Positions 7,337 through 17,690 of a stretch of 64,000 nt of DNA are shown here, one piece after another (within the stretch, counting starts at the first letter, position 1; every line of letters begins with the position of its first letter). The stretch spans positions 1-64,000 of the forward strand of contig JAUNUQ010000002.1 in NCBI GenBank assembly GCA_030538075.1, read 5' to 3'. The notes under the pieces are model-generated. The model did not search any database, had not been told where the DNA came from, and saw nothing but the letters and a program-made list of their open reading frames with translations. This DNA comes from Tissierellia bacterium (lineage in GTDB: Bacteria; Bacillota; Clostridia; Tissierellales; Peptoniphilaceae). The position numbers were made by a program, and so were the translations under genes.

Positions 7337-8734
7337 TCAATCTCCCGTAAGTAGGGATAGTTCTCTGACGATGCTTTCCATATGCATATCCCTAGAGCCT
7401 TTGACCAAGATGAGCGTATTCTCGACCAAAAGATCCCTTAGTGCTGTCCATAGCTCTGCCTTTTCGTCAAAGGAGAGAACTTGCGCCTCGCCTAGGACTT
7501 CTACAGCTCCACGGGCGTACTGCTTCATGAGTGGTCCGTAGGTGAGCAGATAGTCGATGGTGTCTGGCTTGAGTGAGCGTCCTGCTGCGTAGTGAAGGGC
7601 AGCTGCATTTTCTCCTAAACCCAGCATATCGCCTAAGACGGCAATTCTGCGAGCATAGCTGGGAGATGTTTGCATGATGTCGAGTGCTGCGGACAGGTTT
7701 TGCGGGTTGGCTTTGTAGCTGTCATCTAGGACATCGAAACCGGAGTAATGTTTCCATTCATTCCGCATTCCGGTGAAGTTGACTTTCTGAAGCCCGCTGC
7801 GGATTTGGTCTGGGGTGAGACCCAGTAGTCTTGCGACACAAACGGCGAGGGCTCCATTGTAGATTTGGTGTCTTCCGCAAATGGACGCCTGATACTCCTC
7901 TTGTTCTATAGAGAACCGGATTTCATCTTGGCGGACCTGTATATCTTGGATTTGAAAATCGCTCTGGGATCTGGTGCCATAGCTCTTGATGTGAAAGTTT
8001 TCTGCGGCCTCTGAGGTGGAGAACTTCTTTTCTGCCTCCTCAGACAATATGGGATCATCTGAATTGTAAAGGAAGTAGCCCTGCTCTGGAAGGCCTAGCA
8101 CGATCTCCAGTTTTTCACGGGCGACGCCCGCCTTGCTCCCTAATTCCTCGAGGTGGGAATCAGCGACATTGGTGATCATGGCGATATTTGGTTCAGCCAT
8201 TCGGGTCAAGACCTCGATCTCCCCTGGGCGCTCAGTTCCCATCTCCGTAATACAGATTTCTGTGTCCACATTCATGGACAGCAGGGTTAGGGGGACGCCA
8301 ATCTCGTTGTTTTCGTTGCCACGATTCTCGACTACCCGGTACTTCTCTCTCAAGATGGGGCTTAGGATATCCTTGGTGCTGGTCTTGCCGTTGGAGCCAG
8401 TGATTCCAATGACCTGGACCGGTAAGCTCCTGCGATATTGATGGGCCAGCAGCTGCATTGCCAATAGGGGGTCACCTACGAGGATGAGTGGTAGATGAGT
8501 ATTTGGTATTGGCAGGTCCCTCGCCCAAAGTGAAGCAGTTGCTCCATTATCGATGGCGTCTGATAAAAAACTATGTCCATCAAAATGCTCCCCTCGAAGG
8601 GGAATGTATAGATTGCCGGATTCAAGGGTTCGGGTGTCTTTCGAGACGCCGCATATCACTTGGTCTGCAGCACTGGGCTGAGTGAGAGTTCCATTCACCC
8701 ATTCGGAGATCTGGCGAATTGTAGCTTGAATCAT
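7337..8734 (-). CDS. murF: UDP-MurNAc-tripeptide--D-Ala-D-Ala ligase MurF
   Basis: A 465-residue Mur ligase. The ATP loop is ITGSNGKTSTKD (residues 111-122); NRGNENNEIGVPLTLL, GDMLGLGE and the KGSRDMHMESI C-terminal motif are typical of MurF. It adds the D-Ala-D-Ala dipeptide to the cytoplasmic peptidoglycan precursor. Its start overlaps the ddl stop (TAATG), so the enzyme that makes the dipeptide and the one that attaches it are coupled. Confidence 0.95.
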   Translation of the reverse strand: MIQATIRQISEWVNGTLTQPSAADQVICGVSKDTRTLESGNLYIPLRGEHFDGHSFLSDAIDNGATASLWARDLPIPNTHLPLILVGDPLLAMQLLAHQYRRSLPVQVIGITGSNGKTSTKDILSPILREKYRVVENRGNENNEIGVPLTLLSMNVDTEICITEMGTERPGEIEVLTRMAEPNIAMITNVADSHLEELGSKAGVAREKLEIVLGLPEQGYFLYNSDDPILSEEAEKKFSTSEAAENFHIKSYGTRSQSDFQIQDIQVRQDEIRFSIEQEEYQASICGRHQIYNGALAVCVARLLGLTPDQIRSGLQKVNFTGMRNEWKHYSGFDVLDDSYKANPQNLSAALDIMQTSPSYARRIAVLGDMLGLGENAAALHYAAGRSLKPDTIDYLLTYGPLMKQYARGAVEVLGEAQVLSFDEKAELWTALRDLLVENTLILVKGSRDMHMESIVRELSLLTGD

Positions 8735-9813
8735 TACTCCCTCACCCTTGCCAATCTCTTTTTTTCACGATAGCTCTCTTCGCCGAGGGAGATCAGTCGA
8801 TCCAGTAGAAGGGGCAGTTTGGTACCATCGGTGACGGACCACAGGATGGGCACTAGACTGGAACCGGTCATGCCGGGAAAGGTGTTGATCTCGTTTACGA
8901 GCATGGCCTTATCGGAATCTCGCATGAAGATGTCCACTCGTGCAAAGGAATTACAGCCCATGACCTGATAGGCCTTGACGGCCAAGGCTCTGGCTTCATC
9001 TTCCAGTTCGGCGGGCAGTTCCGTTGGCGCTTTTAGCACCGTCGTCTTATCGTGATATTTAGCCTCATAGTCGAAAATGGCCCTTGTGACCACATGCTCT
9101 CCGGGAAGGGAGGAGATGGGGAAGTCATTTCCCAATACCCCAATTTCCAGTTCACGACCGATTACGGCTTCTTCGATCACGATCTTTTTATCAAAACGCA
9201 GAGCGCGCAGAATCCCTGCTTCTAGTTCCTCGCGGTTTTCCACTTTAGAGACACCGACGGAGGAGCCAGCATTGGCAGGTTTGACGAAGATGGGGTAGTT
9301 GAGCTTCTGCTCGATCTCCTCATGAATCTCATCCGGCCTAGCATCGTATTGGAATTTTTCTAGATTATAAAAGGGAGTCTTTGGAATTCCCTGGGCCTGC
9401 ATCATGATATTGGCGAAGCATTTGTCCATGCAAGCAGCAGAAGAGAGCACGCCATTTCCCAAATAGGGCAAATCGAGAATCTCAAACATCCCCTGAATGG
9501 TTCCGTCCTCTCCGTTGGTTCCGTGAAGTACGGGTAGAAACAGATTGTCTTCGCCGTGGAGATAGTGATCCTTGAAGAAGACGCCGATGGATTCGCAGGG
9601 GGAGAGCTCCGTTTCTCTACGCAGTTGTTCCTGACCCACAGTTTGCTCTTTGACTTCTTCTAAAGGTACCCAACTGCCAGTTCCTGTTATGTATATGGGA
9701 TAGACCTGATACTTTTCTTTGTTTAAGGCATTTAGTACATTTGCTGCACTCACTATGGAAACGTCATGCTCAGCGCTGACCCCACCGTAGAGTACATATA
9801 TATTCTTAGCCAT
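8734..9813 (-). CDS. ddl: D-alanine--D-alanine ligase
   Basis: A 359-residue ATP-grasp ligase. N-terminal YGGVSAEHDVSI, HGTNGEDGTIQGMFE, the ATP-binding FVKPANAGSSVGVSKV and the metal-binding VNEINTFPGMT are all present. It makes D-Ala-D-Ala for the peptidoglycan stem. An in-frame ATG at 9825 exists, but the GGAGG between it and 9813 makes 9813 the start. It is the first gene of ddl-murF. Confidence 0.95.
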   Translation of the reverse strand: MAKNIYVLYGGVSAEHDVSIVSAANVLNALNKEKYQVYPIYITGTGSWVPLEEVKEQTVGQEQLRRETELSPCESIGVFFKDHYLHGEDNLFLPVLHGTNGEDGTIQGMFEILDLPYLGNGVLSSAACMDKCFANIMMQAQGIPKTPFYNLEKFQYDARPDEIHEEIEQKLNYPIFVKPANAGSSVGVSKVENREELEAGILRALRFDKKIVIEEAVIGRELEIGVLGNDFPISSLPGEHVVTRAIFDYEAKYHDKTTVLKAPTELPAELEDEARALAVKAYQVMGCNSFARVDIFMRDSDKAMLVNEINTFPGMTGSSLVPILWSVTDGTKLPLLLDRLISLGEESYREKKRLARVRE

Positions 9814-10023
9814 AGTTGCCTCCATTCAATTTTTATGGGGTAATCGTATCATAAACAGAGGCATAAATCAATTCGGCGATGACGAACTCAACGGGAAAAT
9901 TCAGGGAAAAAAGAATGTCGTTTTGACGAGTATTTGGGAAAAAGCCCGGTTTTCACGAAATGGGAGTATGCATTTTATGGATTTAGGGTATAATCAATAT
10001 AGTTAAATGACGAGGGGTGTATT

Positions 10024-10305
10024 ATGGATATTTATAGAAAAGATGGTCTGTTTTATATCGGCGATGAAGACAACCCGACTGCCTTCATAAAATACACATT
10101 AGAAGAGGGCGTGCTGAACTTGAATTCCACCTTTGTAGGGGAGTCCCTGCGCGGTGGTGGCATTGCGGGTAAGTTGATGGCGAAGGCCATCGATTATGCA
10201 CGGGAGGAGGGACTTCTGATTCGTCCCATATGTTCCTATGCAGTAAAATATTTTGAGAGACATCCAGAGGATCGGGATGTAGAGTTCCAGTCCAATCAAG
10301 ACTAA
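10024..10305 (+). CDS. YjdJ-type GNAT N-acetyltransferase
   Basis: A 93-residue mini-GNAT. NLNSTFVGESLRGGGIAGKL is the acetyl-CoA loop (R/Q-x-x-G-x-G/A form), followed by MAKAIDYAREEGLLIRPICSYAVKYFERHPE, which is typical of the short YjdJ family. The substrate is unknown. A TATAAT at ~9991-9996 and an AGGGG ribosome site precede the ATG. It lies just before malQ, with no clear functional tie. Confidence 0.8.
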   Translation: MDIYRKDGLFYIGDEDNPTAFIKYTLEEGVLNLNSTFVGESLRGGGIAGKLMAKAIDYAREEGLLIRPICSYAVKYFERHPEDRDVEFQSNQD

Positions 10306-10331
10306 GGCGAATCAGTGACATCAGATCGGAG

Positions 10332-11921
10332 ATGAGTAGTAAAATGACAGAGAAAATGAGCACTCAGGACATGTCCATCGCCGAAGTGGTCCCCGGTACG
10401 GCCGAGGCAGATCGAGTGGACATGGACAATCGAGCAAAGCGCAGGGCTTCCTGTATCATCCTGCATATCTCATCATTACCAGGCCCTTATGGCATTGGGA
10501 CGATGGGGAAATCCGCCTGCAATTTTGTCGATTTTTTAGCGGAGGCGGGTCAAAAATACTGGCAGATTTTGCCCTTGGGGCCGACTAGCTATGGAGATTC
10601 CCCATACCAGTCCTATTCCTCTTTTGCAGGCAATCCCTATCTGATCGACCTGGACCTATTAGAAGAAGAGGGTTTATTGGAGAGGACGGAGTTTGAAAAT
10701 GTAAATTTTGGATCCGATGAGACCTCCGTGGACTATTCCCTATTGTATCTCTACCGTTTTCGTGTACTCAAACTCGCCTACCATCGCAGAACGGAGGACC
10801 ATCTCAAGGAGATGGCGATTTTTCGCGAGGAAAACGCCTATTGGGTAGAGGATTATGCCATGTATATGGCCATTAAAAAGGAGCTATTGGACATCTCCTG
10901 GGTGGAATGGCCTGATGACATCCGCCAACGGCAGCCAGAGGCCATGGATAAGTATCGTGAGCAATTGGCTGACGAGATCGACTACTATGTATTTATCCAG
11001 TACTTGTTCTTTAAACAGTGGAAAGCCCTGCGGAAATACGCCCATGATCACCATGTGGAGATCATCGGAGACATCCCCATTTACATCTCTCTGGACTCAG
11101 CAGATGCCTGGGCAAATCCAGAGATTCTGGCATTGGATTCAAAGACCTGTCTACCGATTGAGGTGGGGGGCTGTCCACCCGATGGTTTTTCCGATGATGG
11201 ACAGCTCTGGGGAAATCCCATATACAATTGGGACCATCTAAAAGAACAGGACTTTGAATGGTGGATGCGCCGCATTGAAATCAATTTGGAATTCTTCGAT
11301 ATCCTACGATTAGATCATTTCATCGGTTTCAGTTCCTATTGGGCTATCCCCTATGGGGACAAAAATGCGAAATACGGCAAGAGGAGATTGGGACCGGGGA
11401 TTGCCTTCTTCGACGTCCTGCAGGAGCGCTTGGGAGAGGTTCCCATCATCGTAGAGGATTTGGGGACTCAATCCAAGGAATTATTGGAACTAAAGGCCGC
11501 AGTCGGTTATCCGGGAATGGCCGTTCTCCAATTTGGTTTCTTCCCCTTTGAAAATGCGGACTATGTCCCTCATAATGTAGAGGAGAACACTATTGTCTAC
11601 ACGGGAACCCATGACAATGAGACAATCCGCGGTTGGCTGGAGAATTTGGACTCCGATAGTTTTGAATATGTTAGGGAGTACTTGAATTTAACCGAAGAAG
11701 AAGGTTATAATTGGGGTCTGGTTCGCGCTGCCATGATGACTCATTCCCGATTGGCCGTCGTGCAGATGCAGGACTATCTCAATCTGGGCAACGAGGCGCG
11801 GATGAATGAACCCTCCACTCTAGGAAAGAACTGGAAGTGGAGAGTGAGAAAAGATGATATTACGCGGGAATTAGCCGCAAAAATCAAACTAGTGACGAGA
11901 ATTTACGGGAGGGCGAATTAG
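10332..11921 (+). CDS. malQ: 4-alpha-glucanotransferase (amylomaltase)
   Basis: A GH77 enzyme of 529 residues. The diagnostic segments are ILHISSLPGPYGIGTMG, ILPLGPTSYGDSPYQSYSSF, RLDHFIGF (nucleophile Asp), IIVEDLGTQ (acid/base Glu) and YTGTHDNETIRGW. It disproportionates maltodextrins. About 38 residues precede the usual N terminus (RASCIILHISS), and GGAG touches the ATG at 10332 directly, so the true start may be one of the later in-frame ATGs (10344, 10356, 10371 or 10422). It overlaps the phosphorylase start by 1 nt (TAGTG), indicating a maltodextrin-use operon. Confidence 0.92.
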   Translation: MSSKMTEKMSTQDMSIAEVVPGTAEADRVDMDNRAKRRASCIILHISSLPGPYGIGTMGKSACNFVDFLAEAGQKYWQILPLGPTSYGDSPYQSYSSFAGNPYLIDLDLLEEEGLLERTEFENVNFGSDETSVDYSLLYLYRFRVLKLAYHRRTEDHLKEMAIFREENAYWVEDYAMYMAIKKELLDISWVEWPDDIRQRQPEAMDKYREQLADEIDYYVFIQYLFFKQWKALRKYAHDHHVEIIGDIPIYISLDSADAWANPEILALDSKTCLPIEVGGCPPDGFSDDGQLWGNPIYNWDHLKEQDFEWWMRRIEINLEFFDILRLDHFIGFSSYWAIPYGDKNAKYGKRRLGPGIAFFDVLQERLGEVPIIVEDLGTQSKELLELKAAVGYPGMAVLQFGFFPFENADYVPHNVEENTIVYTGTHDNETIRGWLENLDSDSFEYVREYLNLTEEEGYNWGLVRAAMMTHSRLAVVQMQDYLNLGNEARMNEPSTLGKNWKWRVRKDDITRELAAKIKLVTRIYGRAN

Positions 11922-14299
11922 TGACAGATGTATTAGACGTGAAGAATTTGAAGTCCGTCTTCGAGTTCATGTTGAAATCGAAGTTCGGAAAGAGCAATGA
12001 AACGGCGACAAAAGCGGAGAAATACAATGCATTGGCATCCGCCGTCATGTCCTTATTAGCAGATGCATGGAATGATACCAGACAGAAGCAGGCAAATAAG
12101 AAAAGGGCCTTTTATTTCTCTGCAGAGTTTTTAGTAGGTCGTGCACTTGGAAATAATATCCTGAATTTAGACATTGAAAATGAGGTTCGGGATCTATTGA
12201 ATGAACTTGGCATGGAACTCAATGAGATCGAGGAACTGGAAGAGGATGCGGCACTTGGAAATGGTGGACTTGGAAGGTTGGCGGCCTGTTTCATGGAGAG
12301 TGGCGCCACAGAAGCCCTTCCCTTGGACGGCTATGGAGTCCGCTATTCAGAGGGGCTCTTCAAACAGTCCTTTGTAGACGGCTTTCAGCATGAAGAGGGA
12401 GACACCTGGATCAAACATGGATATCCTTGGGCCATTCGCATGGAGAGTGATTCCCAGGTCATTCACTTTAAAAATCAATCCGTTGTGGCCGTGCCCTATG
12501 ACATGCCCATCATCGGATACCGAAATGGTGTGATCAACACCCTCAGACTCTGGCAATCAGAGGCGATCGATGGATTTGACTTCGCAAAATTCAATAATTT
12601 TGAATACGATCAATCGGTACGTGAGCAGTCCAGAGCCGAGGATATCACAAGAGTCCTCTATCCCAATGACATCCAGCGCGCAGGTAAGGTGCTCAGGCTG
12701 AAACAACAGTATTTCTTTGTCTCCGCATCCCTTAAGGATCTGGTCAAGAAGTACAAGCAAGCCCATCCAGAGGATCCCGAGTTCAAGAACTTTGCAGATT
12801 ATCACGCCATTCAGTTGAATGACACCCACCCCGTTGTGGGGATACCAGAGTTAATGCGGATTTTCCTCGACCATGAACACCTAAAGTGGGAGGAGTCCTG
12901 GAAGACTGTGACCCAAGTCTTCTCTTTTACAAACCACACTATCCTGCAAGAGGCCATGGAGGTATGGTCGATCGATATTATGGATGAGATCAGCCCGCGC
13001 ATTGTGGAAATCATCCGAGAGATCGATAAGAATTTCATCGCTTCATTAAAGGATAAGAATTACTGGCAGGATAAGATCGACCGATTGCGCATTATCCGCG
13101 GCGACGCAATCCATATGGCAGCCCTTGGTCTATATGGAGCGAGCGCTGTAAACGGCGTGGCTGCGCTGCATACGAATATCCTGAAGACAGAGACCCTACG
13201 GGAGTGGTATGAATTATATCCCGAGAAATTCCAAAATAAGACCAATGGAGTTACACCAAGACGTTGGCTGGTATACAGCAACCCTGAGCTGGCTGCCTTT
13301 ATCACTGAGCTACTCGGCAGTGATTCCTGGATCGTCAACCTCGAAGAGCTCAAAGGTCTGGAGAAATTTGTGGATGACGAAAAGGTCCTCAAGAGAATCA
13401 ACGACATCAAATTTGACAACAAGGTCAAGTTGGCAGCCTATATCAAAGAGGTAGAGGGCATTGAAATCGATCCGAACTCCATCTTTGATGTACAGGTAAA
13501 GAGACTTCATGAATACAAAAGGCAATTGCTCAACGCCCTGCATATCGTAGATCTCTACAAAAGACTCAAAGAAAATCCCGATCTGGATATCGTACCGCGC
13601 ACCTTTATCTTTGGCGCCAAAGCGGCACCGGGGTATTTCCGAGCCAAGGCAATCATCAAATTCATCAATGAGATCGCAAGGGTTATCAACTCCGACGATA
13701 GTATTCAAGGAAAGATCAAGGTCGTCTTCGTACAAAACTTCCGCGTCTCCTATGGAGAGAAGATCTACCCAGCAACAGATGTCTCCGAGCAGATCTCAAC
13801 AGCTGGCAAGGAAGCCTCTGGCACTGGGAATATGAAGTTCATGATGAATGCTACTCCGACTCTGGGCACCTTCGATGGAGCCAATGTGGAAATCGTCCAA
13901 GAGGCAGGGGAGGAGAATAATTTCGTGTTTGGAGCGCGGGTTGAAGAGATCCGAGAGATCAGGGATAATTATAACCCCATCGAGTTCTACGCCAACGACT
14001 ACAATATAAAAAGGGCGGTGGACTCCCTAATCAGTGGCGAATTCACTGACAATGGCAGCTATATGTTCCTGAATATTTACAATTCCCTGGTACAACGGGA
14101 CTTCCCCGAGAAGCTGGACCAGTATTTCATCTTGAAGGACTTTGAGTCCTATCGAGATGCCCAGATGAAGATTGATACTGCTTACCGCGATCGAATGGGT
14201 TGGGCAAAAAAATGCCTGATGAATGTCGCAAATTCCGGCAAGTTTTCATCTGACCGCACCATCCTGGAATATGCCAGGGAGATTTGGAAGGTAAAATAA
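11921..14299 (+). CDS. glgP: Glycogen/maltodextrin phosphorylase
   Basis: A 792-residue GT35 phosphorylase starting with GTG. Visible motifs: GNGGLGRLAACFMES, NDTHPVVGIPELMR, GVTPRRWL, VQVKRLHEYKRQLLN, FGAKAAPGYF and the PLP lysine in STAGKEASGTGNMKFMMN (about residue 630). It releases glucose-1-phosphate from alpha-glucans. It is coupled to malQ, the standard pair that degrades maltodextrin; the malEFGK-like importer is 33 kb away in this window. Confidence 0.95.
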   Translation: MTDVLDVKNLKSVFEFMLKSKFGKSNETATKAEKYNALASAVMSLLADAWNDTRQKQANKKRAFYFSAEFLVGRALGNNILNLDIENEVRDLLNELGMELNEIEELEEDAALGNGGLGRLAACFMESGATEALPLDGYGVRYSEGLFKQSFVDGFQHEEGDTWIKHGYPWAIRMESDSQVIHFKNQSVVAVPYDMPIIGYRNGVINTLRLWQSEAIDGFDFAKFNNFEYDQSVREQSRAEDITRVLYPNDIQRAGKVLRLKQQYFFVSASLKDLVKKYKQAHPEDPEFKNFADYHAIQLNDTHPVVGIPELMRIFLDHEHLKWEESWKTVTQVFSFTNHTILQEAMEVWSIDIMDEISPRIVEIIREIDKNFIASLKDKNYWQDKIDRLRIIRGDAIHMAALGLYGASAVNGVAALHTNILKTETLREWYELYPEKFQNKTNGVTPRRWLVYSNPELAAFITELLGSDSWIVNLEELKGLEKFVDDEKVLKRINDIKFDNKVKLAAYIKEVEGIEIDPNSIFDVQVKRLHEYKRQLLNALHIVDLYKRLKENPDLDIVPRTFIFGAKAAPGYFRAKAIIKFINEIARVINSDDSIQGKIKVVFVQNFRVSYGEKIYPATDVSEQISTAGKEASGTGNMKFMMNATPTLGTFDGANVEIVQEAGEENNFVFGARVEEIREIRDNYNPIEFYANDYNIKRAVDSLISGEFTDNGSYMFLNIYNSLVQRDFPEKLDQYFILKDFESYRDAQMKIDTAYRDRMGWAKKCLMNVANSGKFSSDRTILEYAREIWKVK

Positions 14300-14321
14300 T
14301 AAGAGAATATGAGCGAGCAAG

Positions 14322-14355
14322 AAGCCCCTTACAGAATAAATTCTGTAAGGGGCTT
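14322..14355. terminator. Terminator after the phosphorylase gene
   Basis: A perfect 15-bp stem, AAGCCCCTTACAGAA (14322-14336) with TTCTGTAAGGGGCTT (14341-14355), around a 4-nt loop. Confidence 0.85.
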
Positions 14356-14371
14356 GTCTTATGCGTCAGAT

Positions 14372-14995
14372 TTAGAAGATATGTCTTCTGGGGTCGAGTT
14401 CAATATCTTCCTTTGGATCGCCTGGTACATCCCTTAGTTCCTCATTATACTGTGCATTGAGATCTGTCGGAAGCACATCGGAGAGGAGCTCCGGTGGGAT
14501 ATCTGTTCGGCTACTCAGATTAGGTGGAGCGGCAGGATCTATGGGCGCTGCCTCTTCAAAGGGATATGCTTCTTGGGGCTCGGTGGTAGCTGGCTCTTCT
14601 TCCTTGACGGAGTCGAATACATATTCACCTTCGGGCACCAGATATTCCCTCCACTGTTCACCTATGACTGGATTGGGGCTTTCGAGAACCAGTAAGATCT
14701 TGCCGAAATTTACGGCATCCTCGTAGGCATCCGATACCTGTTCTGTAACTCCGAGGCGGTTCCACATATCGCTCACGGTCTCTTCGCCTCGAAAGAAACC
14801 TTTGATTCTCTTCCAAAAATTATCGTCTTCTTGTGTGTGGGTGTGTATGGATCGCATATGTGAGAGCCTCTGGATCATATCCTCTTCTCTGGCCATAACA
14901 TATAGGTCCTCGCCTGTGGTCCCTTCGGATCGCAGGGTCGCTATGCGATTGATTACTTCAATTTCTGAATCATAAATCTCTACCTTATAGTCCAT
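14372..14995 (-). CDS. YflT-domain (general stress protein 17M-like) protein
   Basis: A 207-residue protein. The N-terminal ~110 residues follow the heat-induced stress protein YflT pattern (VEIYDSEIEVINRIATLRSE, then GTTGEDLYVMAREED, and DAVNFGKILLVLE). The C-terminal ~80 residues are low-complexity, acidic and proline-rich (EEEPATTEPQEAYPFEEA) and probably disordered. A GTG at 15004 is possible, but AGAGGTG is correctly spaced for ATG 14995. Stand-alone gene; function unknown. Confidence 0.65.
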   Translation of the reverse strand: MDYKVEIYDSEIEVINRIATLRSEGTTGEDLYVMAREEDMIQRLSHMRSIHTHTQEDDNFWKRIKGFFRGEETVSDMWNRLGVTEQVSDAYEDAVNFGKILLVLESPNPVIGEQWREYLVPEGEYVFDSVKEEEPATTEPQEAYPFEEAAPIDPAAPPNLSSRTDIPPELLSDVLPTDLNAQYNEELRDVPGDPKEDIELDPRRHIF

Positions 14996-15089
14996 TCCGC
15001 TCACCTCTTTCCGATCTTGATATTTTATTTATACCACGAACGGGGAAGATTCAAACGGAGGATCGATCTATAGATCGCAATTATTGAAT

Positions 15090-15947
15090 CTATTTACCGA
15101 TCGCCCAAAAGGGTCCGCCTGCACTGGAGACGGGGGAAGCCTCTGCTAGGAGCTCTTCGGGGGTCCATTCCATGCTCAAGTGCTCAAAGACCACGGAGTC
15201 AGAGATGCGAATCTTGCCGTCCTGGGTGACCTCCCGCAGAATGATGAAATGTCCGTCATCTGGAGAGAAGATCCCATGTCCAGCGAGCTGTACGACCAGC
15301 TTTCCTGAGTTCAGAGTGTCCACTAATTGCTGGGGTGTGGGATAGTAAAGGGGCTCTACTGTCAGTCCAAATGCCTGCGCCGCCCCAGAGATCAGGCTGT
15401 GGGCGGACCCATTTCCCACGGCGCAGTATCCGTTTTCGTAGGCCCACTGGCCCATGGTGTAGGGATCATAGTCTTGTTCTGTTAGACTGTCTACAATAGT
15501 TGCCATGACCGCAGGTCCGCAGCCATGGGTGACAATCGGATCGGATGGGCCATAGAGTAGCTGTGCCCACCGATCATCTCCTTGATTATAGTAGTTGAGG
15601 GGTCCGGCCACGGAACTGAGCTGAATGTCATAGGGGTTCTTTTCAGCAGCTTCGCTCTCAGCGACTTCGCTTGCCGCCTCGGCTTCAGCTTTGGCCTTCT
15701 CCTCCGCATTTTTTTGTTGCTCAGCCTCAATCCGTCGACTCTCTTCTTCTTGGCGCTGCTTTTCCTCTTGGATTTTCGCCAGCTCCAGCTTTGAGACATA
15801 CTGCTCCTTGTCCTTTTCCAGATATCTCAGACCGATGGCTCCCGCTGTGATGGCAGATAAAAGCAGCAGGGACACGATCAAGAACTTGATCGCAGAACTG
15901 CTCTGGCTCTGTCTTCTATGATTTTTCTTTCTGTTTTTCTGATCCAT
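15090..15947 (-). CDS. Membrane-anchored C39-like cysteine peptidase-family protein
   Basis: A 285-residue protein. A basic N-terminal stretch is followed by one membrane segment (FLIVSLLLLSAITAGAIGLRY, split here at residue 23-43), a Glu/Ala/Lys/Arg-rich coiled coil (~45-115) and a C39_2-type domain. The papain-like Cys is in THGCGPAVMATIVDSL, the His in DDGHFIILREV and the Asp/Asn region in RISDSVVFE. It is probably a surface-anchored protease or bacteriocin-peptidase relative. GGAGG precedes ATG 15947; an open frame upstream to 16103 has no proper ribosome site. Substrate unknown. Confidence 0.75.
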   Translation of the reverse strand: MDQKNRKKNHRRQSQSSSAIKFLIVSLLLLSAITAGAIGLRYLEKDKEQYVSKLELAKIQEEKQRQEEESRRIEAEQQKNAEEKAKAEAEAASEVAESEAAEKNPYDIQLSSVAGPLNYYNQGDDRWAQLLYGPSDPIVTHGCGPAVMATIVDSLTEQDYDPYTMGQWAYENGYCAVGNGSAHSLISGAAQAFGLTVEPLYYPTPQQLVDTLNSGKLVVQLAGHGIFSPDDGHFIILREVTQDGKIRISDSVVFEHLSMEWTPEELLAEASPVSSAGGPFWAIGK

Positions 15948-16180
15948 AATATCCTCCCTGGGCGATGGCTTCTGCCCAGTCTCTACATTATACTGAAAAT
16001 CTGGATGGAGGGCAAATATCCTACAGGATTGAAAGGAGATAGAAATGCCGAAAATCAGCGGTTTAAACAGTTTATTATGGTTTAAAAAACATATTTTACC
16101 CAAAAGCTCTTCATAATTCAGACAAAATCAGTTGGTATGATAGGTTCATCATCAAGAGGAAATCATAAAGGAGGAAGAAA

Positions 16181-17644
16181 ATGACAGACGATAAAAGAGA
16201 TCAAAATTTCGAAGGAGACCATCGCCATGTAGATGACACCCAGCGGGATCCAATGGGCTATGACTCTCGAAATAATAATGAAGAATATGAAAAATTCAAT
16301 ACTGAGCGCATTTATCGCGATGAGCGCTATATGCAGGATAAAATTGACTCCTATGCCCATTATTCAGATTATCACCACAGCCCAGAGGATGCAGAAGAGC
16401 AGGATCATCAGGAGATCATCGGAGAAGCTAGAGGGTATTCTCAGGAGAGTGCTGAAGATTACCGGAGTGTCTACATGGACAATCTGGATTCAGGAGATGT
16501 GCGCAGGATCATCAAAGAGGAATACGAGACCAAGTATAGACCGAAGAGCAGATGGTTTAGCTATTTTCTCGCTTCACTGTTCGGAGCAGCCCTGGGAATA
16601 CTCCTATTCGCCTATGTGATTCCAGGTTTCACTTCTCAGGAGTCCACGATTAAGGAGATCTCCACAAATGGAGTCCAGAGTATCCAAATCAATACCTCCG
16701 AAGACATGAGCATCGAGGCTGCAGTCAATGCGAAGGCCAGCAACTCCGTCGTGGGAATCACGACGATGTCGGAGATGACCAATCAGTTCTTCATGCAAAA
16801 ATATATGACCGAAGGCGTCGGCTCGGGAGTCATCGTCAGTTCAGATGGATATATCTTGACCAATTCCCATGTGGTCAATGACGGAAGAGCGAAGGAGATC
16901 AATGTCGTCTTCGCCGATAAACAGATGGAGCCAGCCACTCTGATGTGGTATGAACCAGAGCTGGACCTGGCGGTCATCAAGGTTGAAAAGTCTGGACTTA
17001 TACCCATCGAGATTGGAAATAGTGACGAGATCATGGTCGGTGACAAAGCCATTGCGATTGGCAATCCCCTTGGACTAGACCTCCAGTCCACGCTGACCTC
17101 GGGATATATTTCGGGACTGGATCGCACGATCACGGTATCTACGGGTAACACCATGGATGGGCTGATCCAAACGGATGCGGCCATCAATAGCGGGAACAGC
17201 GGCGGGGCATTGCTCAATTCCAAGGGACAACTGATCGGCATCAACACCGCAAAGGCCCAGGGAGGGGAGGGAATCGGCTTTGCCATCCCCATCAATGTCG
17301 CCCAGGCCATCGTCCATCGCATTGAGACCAGTGGAAATTTTGAACCGGTGCTCCTGGGGATCAAGGGCGTCAATCTGGACTACTATGTCAGTATGACTGG
17401 AACGAAATTTGAGACCAAAGAGGGCATTATCGTACTAGAAGTCATTGGCGGCGGACCGGCAGAGGAAGCTGGCGTGCAGAATATGGATGTCATCACGGCC
17501 ATCAATGGTGAGCCCATCGAGTCCATGGGAAAATTGAAACAGGTATTATTGGGTTACAATGTCGGCGACAGCGTTACGGTGCGCGTTCTGAGAGATCAAT
17601 TGGAAGAGGAATTAAATCTGACCTTTAGTAGCAATGTCCAATAG
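16181..17644 (+). CDS. HtrA/DegP-like membrane-anchored serine protease
   Basis: A 487-residue protein: a hydrophilic acidic cytoplasmic N terminus (~1-124), one membrane span (~125-147), a trypsin-like domain with catalytic His230 (LTNSHVV), Asp262 (LDLAVIKV) and Ser340 (NSGNSGGALLN), and a C-terminal PDZ domain (~380-485; GGGPAEEAGVQNMDVI). This is the HtrA/YyxA type of Gram-positive envelope quality-control protease. The N-terminal cytoplasmic region is longer than usual. AAAGGAGGAAG precedes the ATG. Confidence 0.92.
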   Translation: MTDDKRDQNFEGDHRHVDDTQRDPMGYDSRNNNEEYEKFNTERIYRDERYMQDKIDSYAHYSDYHHSPEDAEEQDHQEIIGEARGYSQESAEDYRSVYMDNLDSGDVRRIIKEEYETKYRPKSRWFSYFLASLFGAALGILLFAYVIPGFTSQESTIKEISTNGVQSIQINTSEDMSIEAAVNAKASNSVVGITTMSEMTNQFFMQKYMTEGVGSGVIVSSDGYILTNSHVVNDGRAKEINVVFADKQMEPATLMWYEPELDLAVIKVEKSGLIPIEIGNSDEIMVGDKAIAIGNPLGLDLQSTLTSGYISGLDRTITVSTGNTMDGLIQTDAAINSGNSGGALLNSKGQLIGINTAKAQGGEGIGFAIPINVAQAIVHRIETSGNFEPVLLGIKGVNLDYYVSMTGTKFETKEGIIVLEVIGGGPAEEAGVQNMDVITAINGEPIESMGKLKQVLLGYNVGDSVTVRVLRDQLEEELNLTFSSNVQ

Positions 17645-17690
17645 GGATTCCGAGCAGGACCAATAGGGTCATGACTCGTTCATATACACT